DNA of 47,395 nucleotides from an uncultured Bacteroidota bacterium (GTDB taxonomy: Bacteria; Bacteroidota; Bacteroidia; Flavobacteriales; Flavobacteriaceae), in the NCBI GenBank assembly GCA_913062555.1, contig CAJXVU010000026.1:1-47395 (forward strand), in the 5' to 3' direction. Positions 1 through 8,090 of this stretch are shown here, one piece after another. Made by a program: the position numbers and the translations under genes. Within the stretch, counting starts at the first letter, position 1; every line of letters begins with the position of its first letter. The notes beneath the pieces are model-generated. The model ran no database searches and was not told where the DNA came from. It worked only from the letters and a program-made list of their open reading frames with translations.

Positions 1-173
1 GACAAGCCTTTATATATTGAGTTTTAAATATACCATGGTCTAGTTCACGAAATTGAGTTTCGAGAGCACCACCACCATGTATTATTTAAAAATGTTTTCA
101 ATTGTTCTAATTATAAGTCAAATATAGAAATGAAAATTATGATTACAAACTATTTCGGATAAAATGCACAAAA

Positions 174-206
174 AAAAAGATTCCTGCATAAAACAGGAAT
201 CTTTTT
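174..206. terminator. Bidirectional hairpin terminator after yceI
   Basis: A 13-bp stem (AAAAAGATTCCTG pairing with CAGGAATCTTTTT) encloses a 7-nt loop, with an A-tract on the left that becomes a U-tract in minus-strand transcripts. It lies 33 bp past the YceI stop codon, where a Rho-independent terminator is expected. Confidence 0.85.
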
Positions 207-238
207 TTACTAAAAATGTGCTATCAATCAAATCATTA

Positions 239-811
239 TTAGAATTCTAAATCTATAACTAAGTCGAACTCGTCATAAATTGCTTTGTCTTTTAAGTTGT
301 CAAAGAAACTTGTCGAACCATATCTAACATCATATTTTGTTCTATCTACTTTTAGTGATGCCGTAGCTTTTGATCCATAAATTGAAATTTCAAATGTTAC
401 TGGATTTGTTTTCCCTTTGATCATTAGGTCAGCGTTTACTGAATATGAATTCTTACCACTAGCGGTTACAGAGGTGAATGCAATGCTTGCAGTTGGAAAT
501 TTTTCAACTCCAAAGAAGTCATCCGATTTTAAATGGCCTTCCAAATTTTTAGCATATTCGCCTTCGATATCTGTATTCGTAATAGTAGTCATATCAATTG
601 AGAAATCTCCTCCAACTAATTTATCACTATCAAATTTTAGGACACCTGATGTTAGCGTTATTGTGCCTTCATGCGAACCTGTAACTTTATAGCCTTTCCA
701 GGTTACTTTACTTTTTTCGACGTCAACTACTTTGTCTGAAATTGAAGTAAATGAAGCTAAGGTTACTGCTAACACTAATACTAAAGTGCTCTTTAAAATG
801 TTGTTTTTCAT
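239..811 (-). CDS. YceI family periplasmic lipid-binding-like protein
   Basis: This 190-residue protein has an N-terminal signal peptide (hydrophobic core about residues 7-22), then a single YceI domain. The family forms a lipocalin-like barrel; characterised members bind isoprenoid lipids in the periplasm. Visible family features are the opening strand with VTWKGYK, the central block LKSDDFFGVEKFPTASIAF (about 95-113), the strand around LMIKGKTNPVTFEI and the closing FDLVIDLEF. Length is normal for the family. The start codon gives a clean signal peptide. It lies 38 bp downstream of a MarR regulator on the same strand, so the two probably form an operon, and a strong hairpin follows its stop. 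The ligand cannot be told from sequence. Confidence 0.9.
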   Translation of the reverse strand: MKNNILKSTLVLVLAVTLASFTSISDKVVDVEKSKVTWKGYKVTGSHEGTITLTSGVLKFDSDKLVGGDFSIDMTTITNTDIEGEYAKNLEGHLKSDDFFGVEKFPTASIAFTSVTASGKNSYSVNADLMIKGKTNPVTFEISIYGSKATASLKVDRTKYDVRYGSTSFFDNLKDKAIYDEFDLVIDLEF

Positions 812-849
812 GTTAATTTTTGTTTTTGATTTAATAATTATAGTTTTTG

Positions 850-1302
850 TTATTTTCTAAGTTTATCTAAGAGCCCGTTTAGAGTCTCTAATTCAGTCTC
901 ATTCAAATTTTTCGTAATGAGCTTATTATTATTGGTTACAATAGTATCTAATTTTGCCAATAAGCCCAATCCCTTTTTTGTGATATAAATTTCTATTTTA
1001 CGTCTATTAGATTTACAACTTTGCCTTGTTACCAGTTCTTTTACTATTAATTTATCTATTAAGCGCGTTGTATTGCTCATTTTATTAAGCATCCGCTCTT
1101 GTATGGTACTCAAGTTGGCAGGCTTAGCTTTTTGTCCTCTCAATATTCGTAAGACGTTATATTGCTCGGCAGAGAGGTCATAGTCTTTGAAAAATGCTAA
1201 TGATTTCTCTTTAAGCCAATTGCTAGTATACCCCAAGTTAATAACCGTTTTCGATCTTGTCGCTATTTTTACGGTACTTTTAATATCTTCTTCTATTGAC
1301 AT
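850..1302 (-). CDS. MarR family transcriptional regulator
   Basis: About 150 residues. The ATG at 1302 is chosen because the longer frame would need a TTG start inside the promoter region. The winged-helix core is visible: the helix with LSAEQYNVLRILRG, the recognition region LNKMSNTTRLIDKLIVKELVTR (given here in part), and the wing SNRRKIEIYITKKG. The C-terminal helices should form the dimer interface. It precedes yceI and is divergent from a TlpA-like gene. Two palindromes lie directly upstream around a TAnnTTTG box, which suggests autoregulation and perhaps control of the divergent gene. The ligand is unknown. Confidence 0.9.
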   Translation of the reverse strand: MSIEEDIKSTVKIATRSKTVINLGYTSNWLKEKSLAFFKDYDLSAEQYNVLRILRGQKAKPANLSTIQERMLNKMSNTTRLIDKLIVKELVTRQSCKSNRRKIEIYITKKGLGLLAKLDTIVTNNNKLITKNLNETELETLNGLLDKLRK

Positions 1303-1309
1303 TTGTATA

Positions 1310-1360
1310 TACAACTATTGTAGGCACAAATGTACTGTTGTTTTTGATATAACAATTGTT
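1310..1360 (-). promoter_or_regulatory. Promoter and candidate MarR operators
   Basis: On the minus strand TACATTTG (1327-1334) matches the Bacteroidota -7 box TAnnTTTG. The perfect inverted repeat TACAA-CTA-TTGTA (1310-1322) lies just downstream, and the perfect 10-bp palindrome AACAATTGTT (1351-1360) overlaps the expected -33 region. Both have the size and position of MarR-type operators. That the adjacent MarR protein binds them is inference. Confidence 0.55.
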
Positions 1361-1421
1361 CTGGTCTATAATTTTATGTTAAATTTTTATATAGCTCCCT
1401 TTGGATTTTTAACTTTATATC

Positions 1422-1955
1422 ATGAAGTATATAATTTTGATATGTTTATTGGCTTTTGTGTCCTGTAAGAATGATGCAAAAACAGAAAATGATTCGGGTG
1501 ATACGGCGGTAGTTGAAGCTATTAATATCGATGCTGTTAAATTGGAGATTTATGATTTCAACGGCTTGGAAAAATTTTTAAACCAAAAAGATGAGAAGGT
1601 GCATGTGGTTAATTTTTGGGCAACATGGTGTGCGCCTTGTGTTAAAGAACTTCCACATTTTGAGGAACTCAACCGTAATTATAAACAAAAAAATGTTGAA
1701 GTCATGTTAGTGAGCTTGGATTTTCCGAAGCAGTACGATAAGAAGTTGAAACCATTTATAATAGAACATAATTTACAATCAAAAATTTTAGTATTGGATG
1801 ATGTAGATATGAATACCTGGGTGCCTAAGGTTAACGAGGACTGGGATGGTGCAATTCCCATAACTATTATATATAATAAGGATAAACGTCAATTTTATAG
1901 TCGTTCATTTACTTATAGTGAATTAGAAACTGAAGTCAGTAAGTTTTTAAATTAG
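1422..1955 (+). CDS. TlpA-like thioredoxin-fold lipoprotein
   Basis: 177 residues. A lipoprotein signal ends in the lipobox FVSC (Cys about residue 16), so the protein should be anchored at the periplasmic side of a membrane. The thioredoxin fold follows, with the redox motif WATWCAPC at about residues 66-73 and a cis-Pro region at AIPITII (about 143-149). It matches the TlpA/ResA group, which reduces disulfides in exported proteins or apocytochromes. It begins a plus-strand series of redox and sulfur genes and is separated from the next by 32 bp. The exact client is not apparent. Confidence 0.9.
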   Translation: MKYIILICLLAFVSCKNDAKTENDSGDTAVVEAINIDAVKLEIYDFNGLEKFLNQKDEKVHVVNFWATWCAPCVKELPHFEELNRNYKQKNVEVMLVSLDFPKQYDKKLKPFIIEHNLQSKILVLDDVDMNTWVPKVNEDWDGAIPITIIYNKDKRQFYSRSFTYSELETEVSKFLN

Positions 1956-1987
1956 AATACAAAGAAGAAAACATTAAATACAGACCT

Positions 1988-2614
1988 ATGAAATATTTTA
2001 AATCAATTTTAGTTTTAGCGCTCATTTTTATGCTCAGTGCTTTTACAATCAATACGAATAATTTTGGGGATAAGGGATATGATATTGGTGACATTGCAAC
2101 CGATTTTAAATTGCAGAACATTGATGGTAAGATGGTCTCTCTAGCAGATTACGAAGCCGCTAAGGGATTCATTGTGATTTTCACTTGTAATACCTGTCCA
2201 TATGCAGTAAAGTATGAGGATCGAATTATTGCACTAGATAAAAAGTATGCATCAAAAGGATATCCAGTAATTGCAATTATGCCTAATAATACGGATGCTA
2301 AGCCAGGAGATCGTATGGATGCCATGAAAGCAAGGGCAGCATCAAAAGAATTTACCTTTCCATATTTAATTGACGAAGACCAAACCATTTTCCCACAATA
2401 TGGGGCGACGAAAACACCTCATGTTTATGTTTTGGAAAGATCTGAAGTAGGTAATGTGGTAAAATATATTGGTGCTATTGACGATAATTATAAAAATGCG
2501 GCCTTAGTACATAATAAGTATGTAGAAAATGCCGTTGATGCTTTGTTAGAGGGTCGTAAAGTTCCAGAAACAAAAACCCGTGCAATTGGCTGTTCGATAA
2601 AAACAAAAAAATAA
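1988..2614 (+). CDS. Exported AhpC/TSA-like thioredoxin-family protein
   Basis: 208 residues with a signal peptide (about 1-22). The redoxin domain starts at DFKLQNIDGKMVSLADY, and the motif CNTCPYA (about residues 57-63) replaces the WCxxC of thioredoxins. This CxxCPY-type motif is typical of the AhpC/TSA-like group common in Bacteroidota, often annotated simply as thioredoxin family protein. TPHVYVL supplies the cis-Pro. A further Cys near the C terminus (AIGCSIK) is typical of the group. It probably works beside the preceding TlpA-like lipoprotein in periplasmic thiol chemistry. The substrate is unknown. Confidence 0.85.
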   Translation: MKYFKSILVLALIFMLSAFTINTNNFGDKGYDIGDIATDFKLQNIDGKMVSLADYEAAKGFIVIFTCNTCPYAVKYEDRIIALDKKYASKGYPVIAIMPNNTDAKPGDRMDAMKARAASKEFTFPYLIDEDQTIFPQYGATKTPHVYVLERSEVGNVVKYIGAIDDNYKNAALVHNKYVENAVDALLEGRKVPETKTRAIGCSIKTKK

Positions 2615-2701
2615 ATTGTACATTGGTGTAACACTTAATCTTTTTTACCGTCTATATAGTATATCCTAAAGAAATGTTAATTTTGCGGATAAAAACAGTT
2701 T

Positions 2702-3016
2702 ATGGCAGATTTAACACAAGAACAATGGAAAGCACAACTTGAAAATGATGGTGATGCTTTTATTTTAGACGTACGTACAGATGCGGAAGTAGCAGAAGGA
2801 ATTATTCCGGAGTCCAATCAAATTGATATTTATAAAGGGCAAGGATTTTTACAGGAGCTTGAAGAACTAGACAAATCTAAAAATTATTATATCTATTGTA
2901 GATCAGGGAATCGTAGTGGACAAGCATGTTCAATTATGAATCAGTTAGGATTTGAAAACACTTATAACCTTGTTGGGGGCTTTAATGATTGGAATGGAGA
3001 AGTCACTAATAATTAA
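2702..3016 (+). CDS. Cytoplasmic single-domain rhodanese
   Basis: 104 residues with no signal peptide. One rhodanese domain has FILDVRTDAEVAEGIIPES at the front and the active-site loop YCRSGNRSGQ around residues 65-74, the Cys being the persulfide carrier. Length is that of a GlpE/PspE-type single-domain sulfurtransferase. It lies 10 bp before a second, exported rhodanese, so the pair should be cotranscribed. TAATTTTG at 2678-2685 is a possible -7 box. The sulfur acceptor is not identifiable. Confidence 0.92.
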   Translation: MADLTQEQWKAQLENDGDAFILDVRTDAEVAEGIIPESNQIDIYKGQGFLQELEELDKSKNYYIYCRSGNRSGQACSIMNQLGFENTYNLVGGFNDWNGEVTNN

Positions 3017-3026
3017 AATATAGTTT

Positions 3027-3434
3027 ATGAAACGCGTCCTAGTTATTTTAGTGATGGCTGTACTCTTAGTAAGTTACAGTTGTAAAGAAGACCCCAGTAC
3101 AGATGAAATTCAAGTGGTAACTCCTGAAGAAATGCAACAAATTTCTCAACTTGAAGATATTCAACTTGTTGATGTAAGGACACCGGATGAATATAAAGAA
3201 GGATTTATTGAAAATTTTCAAAACATTGATTATTTATCTCCAAATTTTGATAAAGAAATAGCGAAGCTTGACAAAACCAAGCCAGTGATTGTATATTGCA
3301 AATCTGGAACGAGAAGTGGGAAGTGTGCGGCTAAAATGAAAGAAAAAGGTTTTGTAAAAGTTTATGAGCTTGATGGAGGTATCGCAAAATGGAAATTTAA
3401 AGGCTACGATATAAAAACAAAAAGTTTACCTTAA
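3027..3434 (+). CDS. Rhodanese-domain lipoprotein
   Basis: 135 residues. The lipoprotein signal has the Cys at SYSC (about residue 19). The rhodanese domain carries LVDVRTPDEYKEGFIENFQN and the active loop YCKSGTRSGKC (about 91-101). It is the envelope-side counterpart of the cytoplasmic rhodanese 10 bp upstream, so one transcript would supply sulfurtransferases to two compartments. A bidirectional hairpin follows the stop. The partner is unknown. Confidence 0.92.
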   Translation: MKRVLVILVMAVLLVSYSCKEDPSTDEIQVVTPEEMQQISQLEDIQLVDVRTPDEYKEGFIENFQNIDYLSPNFDKEIAKLDKTKPVIVYCKSGTRSGKCAAKMKEKGFVKVYELDGGIAKWKFKGYDIKTKSLP

Positions 3435-3455
3435 TTCTTAAATAACATAGAAATT

Positions 3456-3487
3456 AAAAAAAGCTCAACGTTTAGTTGAGCTTTTTT
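3456..3487. terminator. Bidirectional terminator between convergent genes
   Basis: The stem AAAAAAGCTCAAC / GTTGAGCTTTTTT has a 5-nt loop and an A/T tract on each side. It serves the plus-strand rhodanese pair and the minus-strand kinase, whose stop codon (3472-3474) lies inside the hairpin. Confidence 0.88.
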
Positions 3488-4530
3488 AATTTTGAGCCGA
3501 TGAATTCACTCATATATTCTTCATTCTGAAAAGCTAATTTTGTAAAATGGAATAGGCTGATACAACGATCAAGATTCTGGTTTTCGTAAGCTACTTTATA
3601 ATAAATATTCCCATTCAAAAAATCGGTTAACGCTCTTAAGCCATGCATAAAAGGCATCAGTGCGGCAGCAATTGGAAGCAATTTAATTTCTTCATTACTT
3701 AAAAATGAGGCATTACTATCTAAGCCCTCAATAAAGGCTTCAAAAAGCGGTTTACTGAATGTAATCTTAGAGAGATCCTGTTCGTCTTCGTTTGCAGTAT
3801 TGACAATTGTACGGACAGCGTCACCAAAATCATAATGAAAATACCCAGCCATTATAGTGTCCAAATCAATTAAACACATTGCCTCATTAGAGGCATTGAA
3901 CAAAATATTATTCAATTTGGTGTCATTATGACAAACTCTTAACGGAAGACCCGAGTTATAAAAAGGAGTAAATTTTGAAAGCGATCGTGTTGCGAATTCA
4001 ATTTCGTTTTTTGCGATTTGCCTTCTGTCTTCAGAAGTTCTGATCAAAGCCTCATTAAATTCTGTTGTTCGAAATGGAAGATTATTGAAATTAGGAATGG
4101 TTTCTACAAATGTCTCTGGAGACTCAAACTGTAATAAATTATGAAAACGCCCAATAATTCGACCTGCTTCGTAAGCTATTTTAGGCTTTGTTGTTGTATT
4201 ATGGGTTGTACTATCATTAATGAATGTCATTAACCTCCAATACGAGTCTTCATGTTTGCAATAGGATTCTCCATTATCAGCTTTTAGCAACTTAATTGTT
4301 CGATAATCACTGGCTTGTAGTTTCAATAAAGCCCTATCAATATTTTGAAGTAATTGACTAACGTTTTTAAATACATTATGGTTTACCCGTTGTAAAATAT
4401 ACACAGGAATTTCAGACTTTAATACTAAAAAAGTATCATTGATATAACCAGCAGTTATCGGTTTAAAATCGATGAGGTCTTCATTGATATTAAAACGATT
4501 TAAAATCTGGTTTAAGTACGATGTGTCCAT
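3472..4530 (-). CDS. APH/choline kinase-fold sugar kinase (N-acetylhexosamine 1-kinase-like)
   Basis: 352 residues with the aminoglycoside-phosphotransferase fold. The N lobe has YILQRVNHNVFKN. The catalytic loop is CHNDTKLNNILF (about residues 200-211, Asp as base) and the Mg-binding motif is LIDLDT (about 219-224), followed by YFHYDFGDAVR. This layout matches bacterial N-acetylhexosamine 1-kinases rather than antibiotic kinases. It lies 14 bp downstream of a sugar nucleotidyltransferase gene, which fits a two-step salvage route from free amino sugar to sugar 1-phosphate to NDP-sugar. The substrate is inferred from this context and was not read from residues. Confidence 0.75.
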   Translation of the reverse strand: MDTSYLNQILNRFNINEDLIDFKPITAGYINDTFLVLKSEIPVYILQRVNHNVFKNVSQLLQNIDRALLKLQASDYRTIKLLKADNGESYCKHEDSYWRLMTFINDSTTHNTTTKPKIAYEAGRIIGRFHNLLQFESPETFVETIPNFNNLPFRTTEFNEALIRTSEDRRQIAKNEIEFATRSLSKFTPFYNSGLPLRVCHNDTKLNNILFNASNEAMCLIDLDTIMAGYFHYDFGDAVRTIVNTANEDEQDLSKITFSKPLFEAFIEGLDSNASFLSNEEIKLLPIAAALMPFMHGLRALTDFLNGNIYYKVAYENQNLDRCISLFHFTKLAFQNEEYMSEFIGSKLKKLN

Positions 4531-4544
4531 TAATTTGTGTTAGA

Positions 4545-5432
4545 CTATTTCCAAAGTGGTGTTGGATATTGTTTTTGGTCTGTTAAGGCTTGTAATGTAG
4601 AAACAGCTTCTGCTTTATCTTCATAATAAGTTACTCCAAACCATTCACTATCTGTAGAGATTACGTCAATATCTATCAAACCATTGGCCATCATTTCTTG
4701 AGCGACAAAAGGTAAATAGATTTCACTCTTTTCAAGGTTCTCAGGAATTTGTAAAAAGCTACTAAAGTACGTCTCAATATAATTAAAAATTGAGGTGTTA
4801 CAAATCCAGAAATTCATAGAGACTATAGTATCAGGATCCAGAGTTCTGCCAGAAGCTTCATCAATTATTTTACCATTAAGAGCTTCTATTTTAGTGTGCT
4901 CTTCAATAGATACCAAATGGTTGTCTTCCACACTACACACCCCTCTGGATACAGAACCATGATCAGATAATGTTTCTTTTAATCGGTAGCCAACTATGGC
5001 ATATGTTGTATTAGAAGTATTGCTTTTTACAAAATTTGAAGCGCCTTCAAAGGCTATTTTTCCATAATAATCGTCGGCGTTAATAATTACAAAATCTGTA
5101 TTTATAACATGACGAGCAGCCCAGACAGCATGTGCTGTTCCCCAGGGTTTTACCCTTTCTGAAGTATCTATAGATACATTAGCAGGAAGATCATTTATAT
5201 CTTGAACAACAACATCTAATTTTATATTCTGAGGTAATCTTTGAGAAAGATAGTCGTTTAAAAAGTCTTTGTTTTGAGCTTTTGTAACTAATACAATATG
5301 ATTAAATCCATATTGTAATGCGTCATGAATACTAAATTCTAATAGAAATTCTTGAGAAGGCCCGAGGTCATCAAACTGTTTAAGTTTTCCGTAGCGGCTA
5401 CCACTTCCAGCGGCCATAAGTAATAAGGTCAT
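4545..5432 (-). CDS. Sugar-phosphate nucleotidyltransferase
   Basis: 295 residues. The N-terminal signature LLMAAGSGSRYGKLKQFDDL is the nucleotide-binding loop of the NTP_transferase (GT-A-like) family, a variant of GxGTRxxxxT with Gln near the usual Lys position. Metal binding is suggested by FVIINADDYYG (about 114-124). It is first in the unit with the kinase just downstream and probably activates the sugar 1-phosphate the kinase makes. UDP-N-acetylhexosamine synthesis is likely, but the nucleotide and sugar are not certain. Confidence 0.82.
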   Translation of the reverse strand: MTLLLMAAGSGSRYGKLKQFDDLGPSQEFLLEFSIHDALQYGFNHIVLVTKAQNKDFLNDYLSQRLPQNIKLDVVVQDINDLPANVSIDTSERVKPWGTAHAVWAARHVINTDFVIINADDYYGKIAFEGASNFVKSNTSNTTYAIVGYRLKETLSDHGSVSRGVCSVEDNHLVSIEEHTKIEALNGKIIDEASGRTLDPDTIVSMNFWICNTSIFNYIETYFSSFLQIPENLEKSEIYLPFVAQEMMANGLIDIDVISTDSEWFGVTYYEDKAEAVSTLQALTDQKQYPTPLWK

Positions 5433-5497
5433 AAAATATTCTTTAAGCCGTAAATATATAAGTTTGTTATGAAAGACTGAGTCATAATTTCATAAAA

Positions 5498-5533
5498 AAA
5501 TCCATCAAAAAGGGATACATTTTTGATGGATTT
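5498..5533. terminator. Hairpin terminator
   Basis: The 14-bp stem AAATCCATCAAAAA / TTTTTGATGGATTT has a short loop and A/T-rich flanks. It lies 24 bp beyond the stop of the small secreted protein (minus strand), upstream of the nucleotidyltransferase gene. Confidence 0.8.
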
Positions 5534-5557
5534 GGAGAATTTGTATGCTATAAGTAT

Positions 5558-5926
5558 TTATCGTTTGATTATTTTCTTACGACGTAGTTTTCGTTTGTAT
5601 TGTACTTCTACAATATAGAATCCTTTTTTTAGCCAAGTTAAGTCTATTGCTGTTTCTGATTCTGAATTCTGCACTCCTTTATTAATACATTGACCTTTAA
5701 GGGTGTAAATAGAATACTTTGATTGATAATCACTACTAATAATCAACGACTTATTTGAAGCGTTGAAGTGCATCTTAAAATCGTCAGTCTCTTTATTTGT
5801 TAGATTAGTTGACGAAGACATCTCTTGCTTGGATATGTTCTGTGCGAAACTTAAATTTAATTGAGCTTGCAATAGCAACATACCAATCGCAAGGATATAA
5901 ATTTTGGGGTTAAATAGCTTATTCAT
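5558..5926 (-). CDS. Small secreted protein resembling an isolated T9SS C-terminal domain
   Basis: 122 residues: a signal peptide (about 1-28, ending SFAQ), a polar linker, then about 70 residues patterned like the type A C-terminal sorting domain of type IX secretion cargo. The pattern is a YTLKGQCINKG turn, then AIDLTWLKKGFYIVEVQ, then a basic end (KLRRKKIIKR). Such domains normally follow a large passenger; here there is none. It could be a truncated remnant, a stand-alone decoy-sized domain or a small surface protein. A terminator follows and no operon partner is evident. Confidence 0.6.
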   Translation of the reverse strand: MNKLFNPKIYILAIGMLLLQAQLNLSFAQNISKQEMSSSTNLTNKETDDFKMHFNASNKSLIISSDYQSKYSIYTLKGQCINKGVQNSESETAIDLTWLKKGFYIVEVQYKRKLRRKKIIKR

Positions 5927-6429
5927 CTTAGGGTTAAGTTTTTATTTGGAATGCTAATATAGATATAAAATCGATTAAACAAGTATTTATATCGATAAAA
6001 GGTAAATATAGATAAGAAAATTCTTATTAAAAATATAAAGACGAAGATTGTTTAAGGGCCTTTGTATCAGATTTTAGTAATATTCCTTATCGAAACACCT
6101 GTTTCGAGATATACGTATTGTTACGTATTGTTTGCTGATTAATATATGATTATTTTTGTAACACTCCATGTTTAGCATCGTTCTAAGAGTTTGTCAGTGT
6201 TGTGAATTTCGGAGGGTGACTTTAATTTCTTTTTGTGAACATTCCTACGAAGTATGATATAAACGATTATTTTGCTCATAAGTAATTTTAAACTTAAATC
6301 GGTAGAATAATTTTTAGATATTTTTTGACTACAGTAAATTTCTCCCTAATTAATTTGTGTTTGCAGCCCATGGATTGAATAATTATTGAACAGACCGAAT
6401 TTAATGATATGGTCTTATGACATTTAATC
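5927..6429. other. 503-bp gene-less region with an inverted repeat
   Basis: No convincing ORF. At 6090-6107 lies the palindrome TCGAAACA-CC-TGTTTCGA, followed at about 6112-6131 by two tandem copies of TACGTATTGT. These could be regulatory sites for either divergent neighbour (the secreted protein on the left, the LuxR-type regulator on the right). No clear TAnnTTTG box was found. Confidence 0.4.
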
Positions 6430-6948
6430 ATGGAGAAGATTACTAATTATACTGTACTAAAGCGCTCAAATAAGATGAGGGGATTTTCTAAACACCCTCC
6501 CGATGTATTGCCAGATTCAAGTTATGAAGCCATTGAACAACTCATGACCTGGGTCATGGGAAATAATGATCAAGAAGTAGGCAATAGCAAATTGTATGAA
6601 TTGTCTAATAAAGTAAATTTACCGACAGGAAATAACGCTAATACTATTGAAAAGCGCCAAAACTTAAATTTTGCATTTAGAAAAGACCGCCTCTTTCATA
6701 AATTCATTCGTATTAAAAAAGAGTTCGATTTTATTAATAAGAACATTAATAACTTCAAGTCAATAACGCCAAGAGAAAAAGAGATCATTCGGTTACTGGC
6801 AAATGGAAATAATAATTCGGAAATAGCAGATCAACTTTTTATAAGTCGATATACGGTAGAACAACATCGAAAAAATATAAACCGCAAATTAAAAATAAAA
6901 TCCTTCCCACATTTAATACTCTATAGTTATGCCTTTGATTTGGTGTGA
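6430..6948 (+). CDS. LuxR-type (GerE) helix-turn-helix regulator
   Basis: 172 residues. The C-terminal 60 or so form a LuxR/GerE DNA-binding domain: ITPREKEIIRLLANGNNNSEIADQL (given here only as the start ITPREKEIIRLL), LFISRYTVEQHRKNINRKL and a final helix. There is no receiver domain. The first 100 residues are polar and resemble no sensor domain I know, though they recall the short N-terminal tails of flavobacterial LuxR-type proteins related to PAS-LuxR regulators. It is monocistronic and followed by a perfect palindromic terminator. The signal and targets are unknown. Confidence 0.85.
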   Translation: MEKITNYTVLKRSNKMRGFSKHPPDVLPDSSYEAIEQLMTWVMGNNDQEVGNSKLYELSNKVNLPTGNNANTIEKRQNLNFAFRKDRLFHKFIRIKKEFDFINKNINNFKSITPREKEIIRLLANGNNNSEIADQLFISRYTVEQHRKNINRKLKIKSFPHLILYSYAFDLV

Positions 6949-7040
6949 TTTCTGGAAAATAGATGTTTAAAGAGAGCCAATCCCTTCGTTAATAATTATA
7001 GCCTCTTTCAAATAAACAAATTTTCGAGCTTTAATTACTG

Positions 7041-7080
7041 AAAAAGAGAAACGTTGTCATATGACAACGTTTCTCTTTTT
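7041..7080. terminator. Perfect 40-bp palindromic terminator
   Basis: A perfect palindrome with A-rich left and T-rich right ends. Its centre is GTTGTCATATGACAAC and the outer stem is AAAAAGAGAAAC / GTTTCTCTTTTT. It lies 92 bp after the LuxR-type gene. It is strong and reads equally in both directions. Confidence 0.85.
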
Positions 7081-7205
7081 ATTAGGTCTCACCTTTGCAT
7101 TGTTATCAAACATTAATATTTTATTGATAGATATATGGGAAAGAAATTCATGAATAGATTGACGTCTGGCATTAGTTTGATATATTACAACCTATAAATT
7201 ATGGT

Positions 7206-7382
7206 ATGATGTATAAACAACTGGAACAATAATTAAAAGAGCGAACAAATATTAGCGATGAATCTCTTAAAGAAGTGAAATCGCATTTTAAACCTTTAAA
7301 AACAAAACGTAAAGAAATATCCGGACAGAATCCAGCATCTGCATCTGGTGTTGAAAAAAATATGATAGATATTATAAAATAG
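7206..7382 (+). pseudogene. Remnant of a Crp/Fnr-type regulator gene
   Basis: From the ATG at 7209 the frame reads MYKQLEQ, hits TAA (7230-7232), and continues in frame as LKERTNISDESLKEVKSHF, then PLKTKRKEI, before ending at TAG (7380-7382). This matches the first 35 or so residues typical of flavobacterial Crp/Fnr proteins (a first helix, then xxLKTKRKEILL). The cyclic-nucleotide domain and HTH are absent. An early stop plus truncation suggest a decayed gene. The assignment rests on remembered family pattern, so it is moderate. Confidence 0.5.
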
Positions 7383-7457
7383 TAAAAACGCTATATCCAC
7401 AAATGTGATGTGAATAGGGCATTTTAATAAAACCTTCTATTATTTTGATAAATTGAA

Positions 7458-7817
7458 TTACCTGGTAAAACCATTAAAGTATCCAAATACCTGAGCTCCT
7501 AAGCCCTTTACAGCTTCTAACGCTTGTGGATTGGGATTGCCAAAAACTTCAAATCGAGTAATGTTGCTATGCCCTAATAGTTCTGGTAAAACATCACCTA
7601 CGTTTTGGAGATGAGCAAGTAATGATTCAGAATTTAATTGCCATTCTGCAGTATAGCACTTTGATTCATCGTCGTTAAAATACCACTGATACCCTTTCAT
7701 GTCAGGTTCATTGGCTTGTACCAACTTAATTGCTTTGTTTGCAATCGCTTTGAAGGCTTCTAGTCCTCCAGGTTTAATCGTCCACTCTAAAGTGTATTGA
7801 ATTTCATTTGTCATCAT
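7458..7817 (-). CDS. Putative antibiotic-biosynthesis-monooxygenase-type (ABM) small protein
   Basis: 119 residues with no signal peptide. The ferredoxin-like alpha+beta pattern fits the ABM/YgiN group: strand IQYTLEWTIKPG, helix LEAFKAIANKAIKLVQANEP, strand GYQWYFNDDESKCYTAEWQ, helix SLLAHLQNVGDVLPELLG and strand ITRFEVFGNP. Such proteins act as quinol monooxygenases or heme-degrading enzymes, or have no known activity. There are two possible adjacent ATG starts. It is monocistronic between a pseudogene and a degenerate repeat element. Confidence 0.65.
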   Translation of the reverse strand: MMTNEIQYTLEWTIKPGGLEAFKAIANKAIKLVQANEPDMKGYQWYFNDDESKCYTAEWQLNSESLLAHLQNVGDVLPELLGHSNITRFEVFGNPNPQALEAVKGLGAQVFGYFNGFTR

Positions 7818-7896
7818 TAATTGTTTTTGTGAGTCATAAATTACGTTTGAAGATACGTTAATTATTATAATGACGATTACATGCGTTTTTTGCTTG

Positions 7897-8085
7897 CAGC
7901 TAACACCTGGTATAAGAAATGTTGGGCATTAGAAAGTGATATACTTTCGAGATTGCAACGAGCTATAACGCTGTGTTTTGTATTTATGTGAAACTTCTAG
8001 GATCATGAAAGTTTGGCTTGTAGTATTCCAGAGGAATTCCAAATGATAACTCAATAAAATGAATATAATGGGACTCTTTCACTAA
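7897..8085 (-). repeat. Degenerate attC-like intergenic element
   Basis: GCTAACACCTGGTATAAG at 7899 resembles the left arm of the elements found further on. The centre GAAAGTGATATACTTTCGAG (about 7932-7951) is nearly identical to the centre of the element at 12625-12766. The right arm is poorly preserved (CCCGTTATAT near 8086). It lies just after the stop of the minus-strand PLP enzyme, the position intact elements occupy. Confidence 0.4.
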
Positions 8086-8090
8086 CCCCG

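Noticed and set aside
1..170. Possible gene end or element at the left edge
   Set aside because: No ORF, arm motif or hairpin could be supported.
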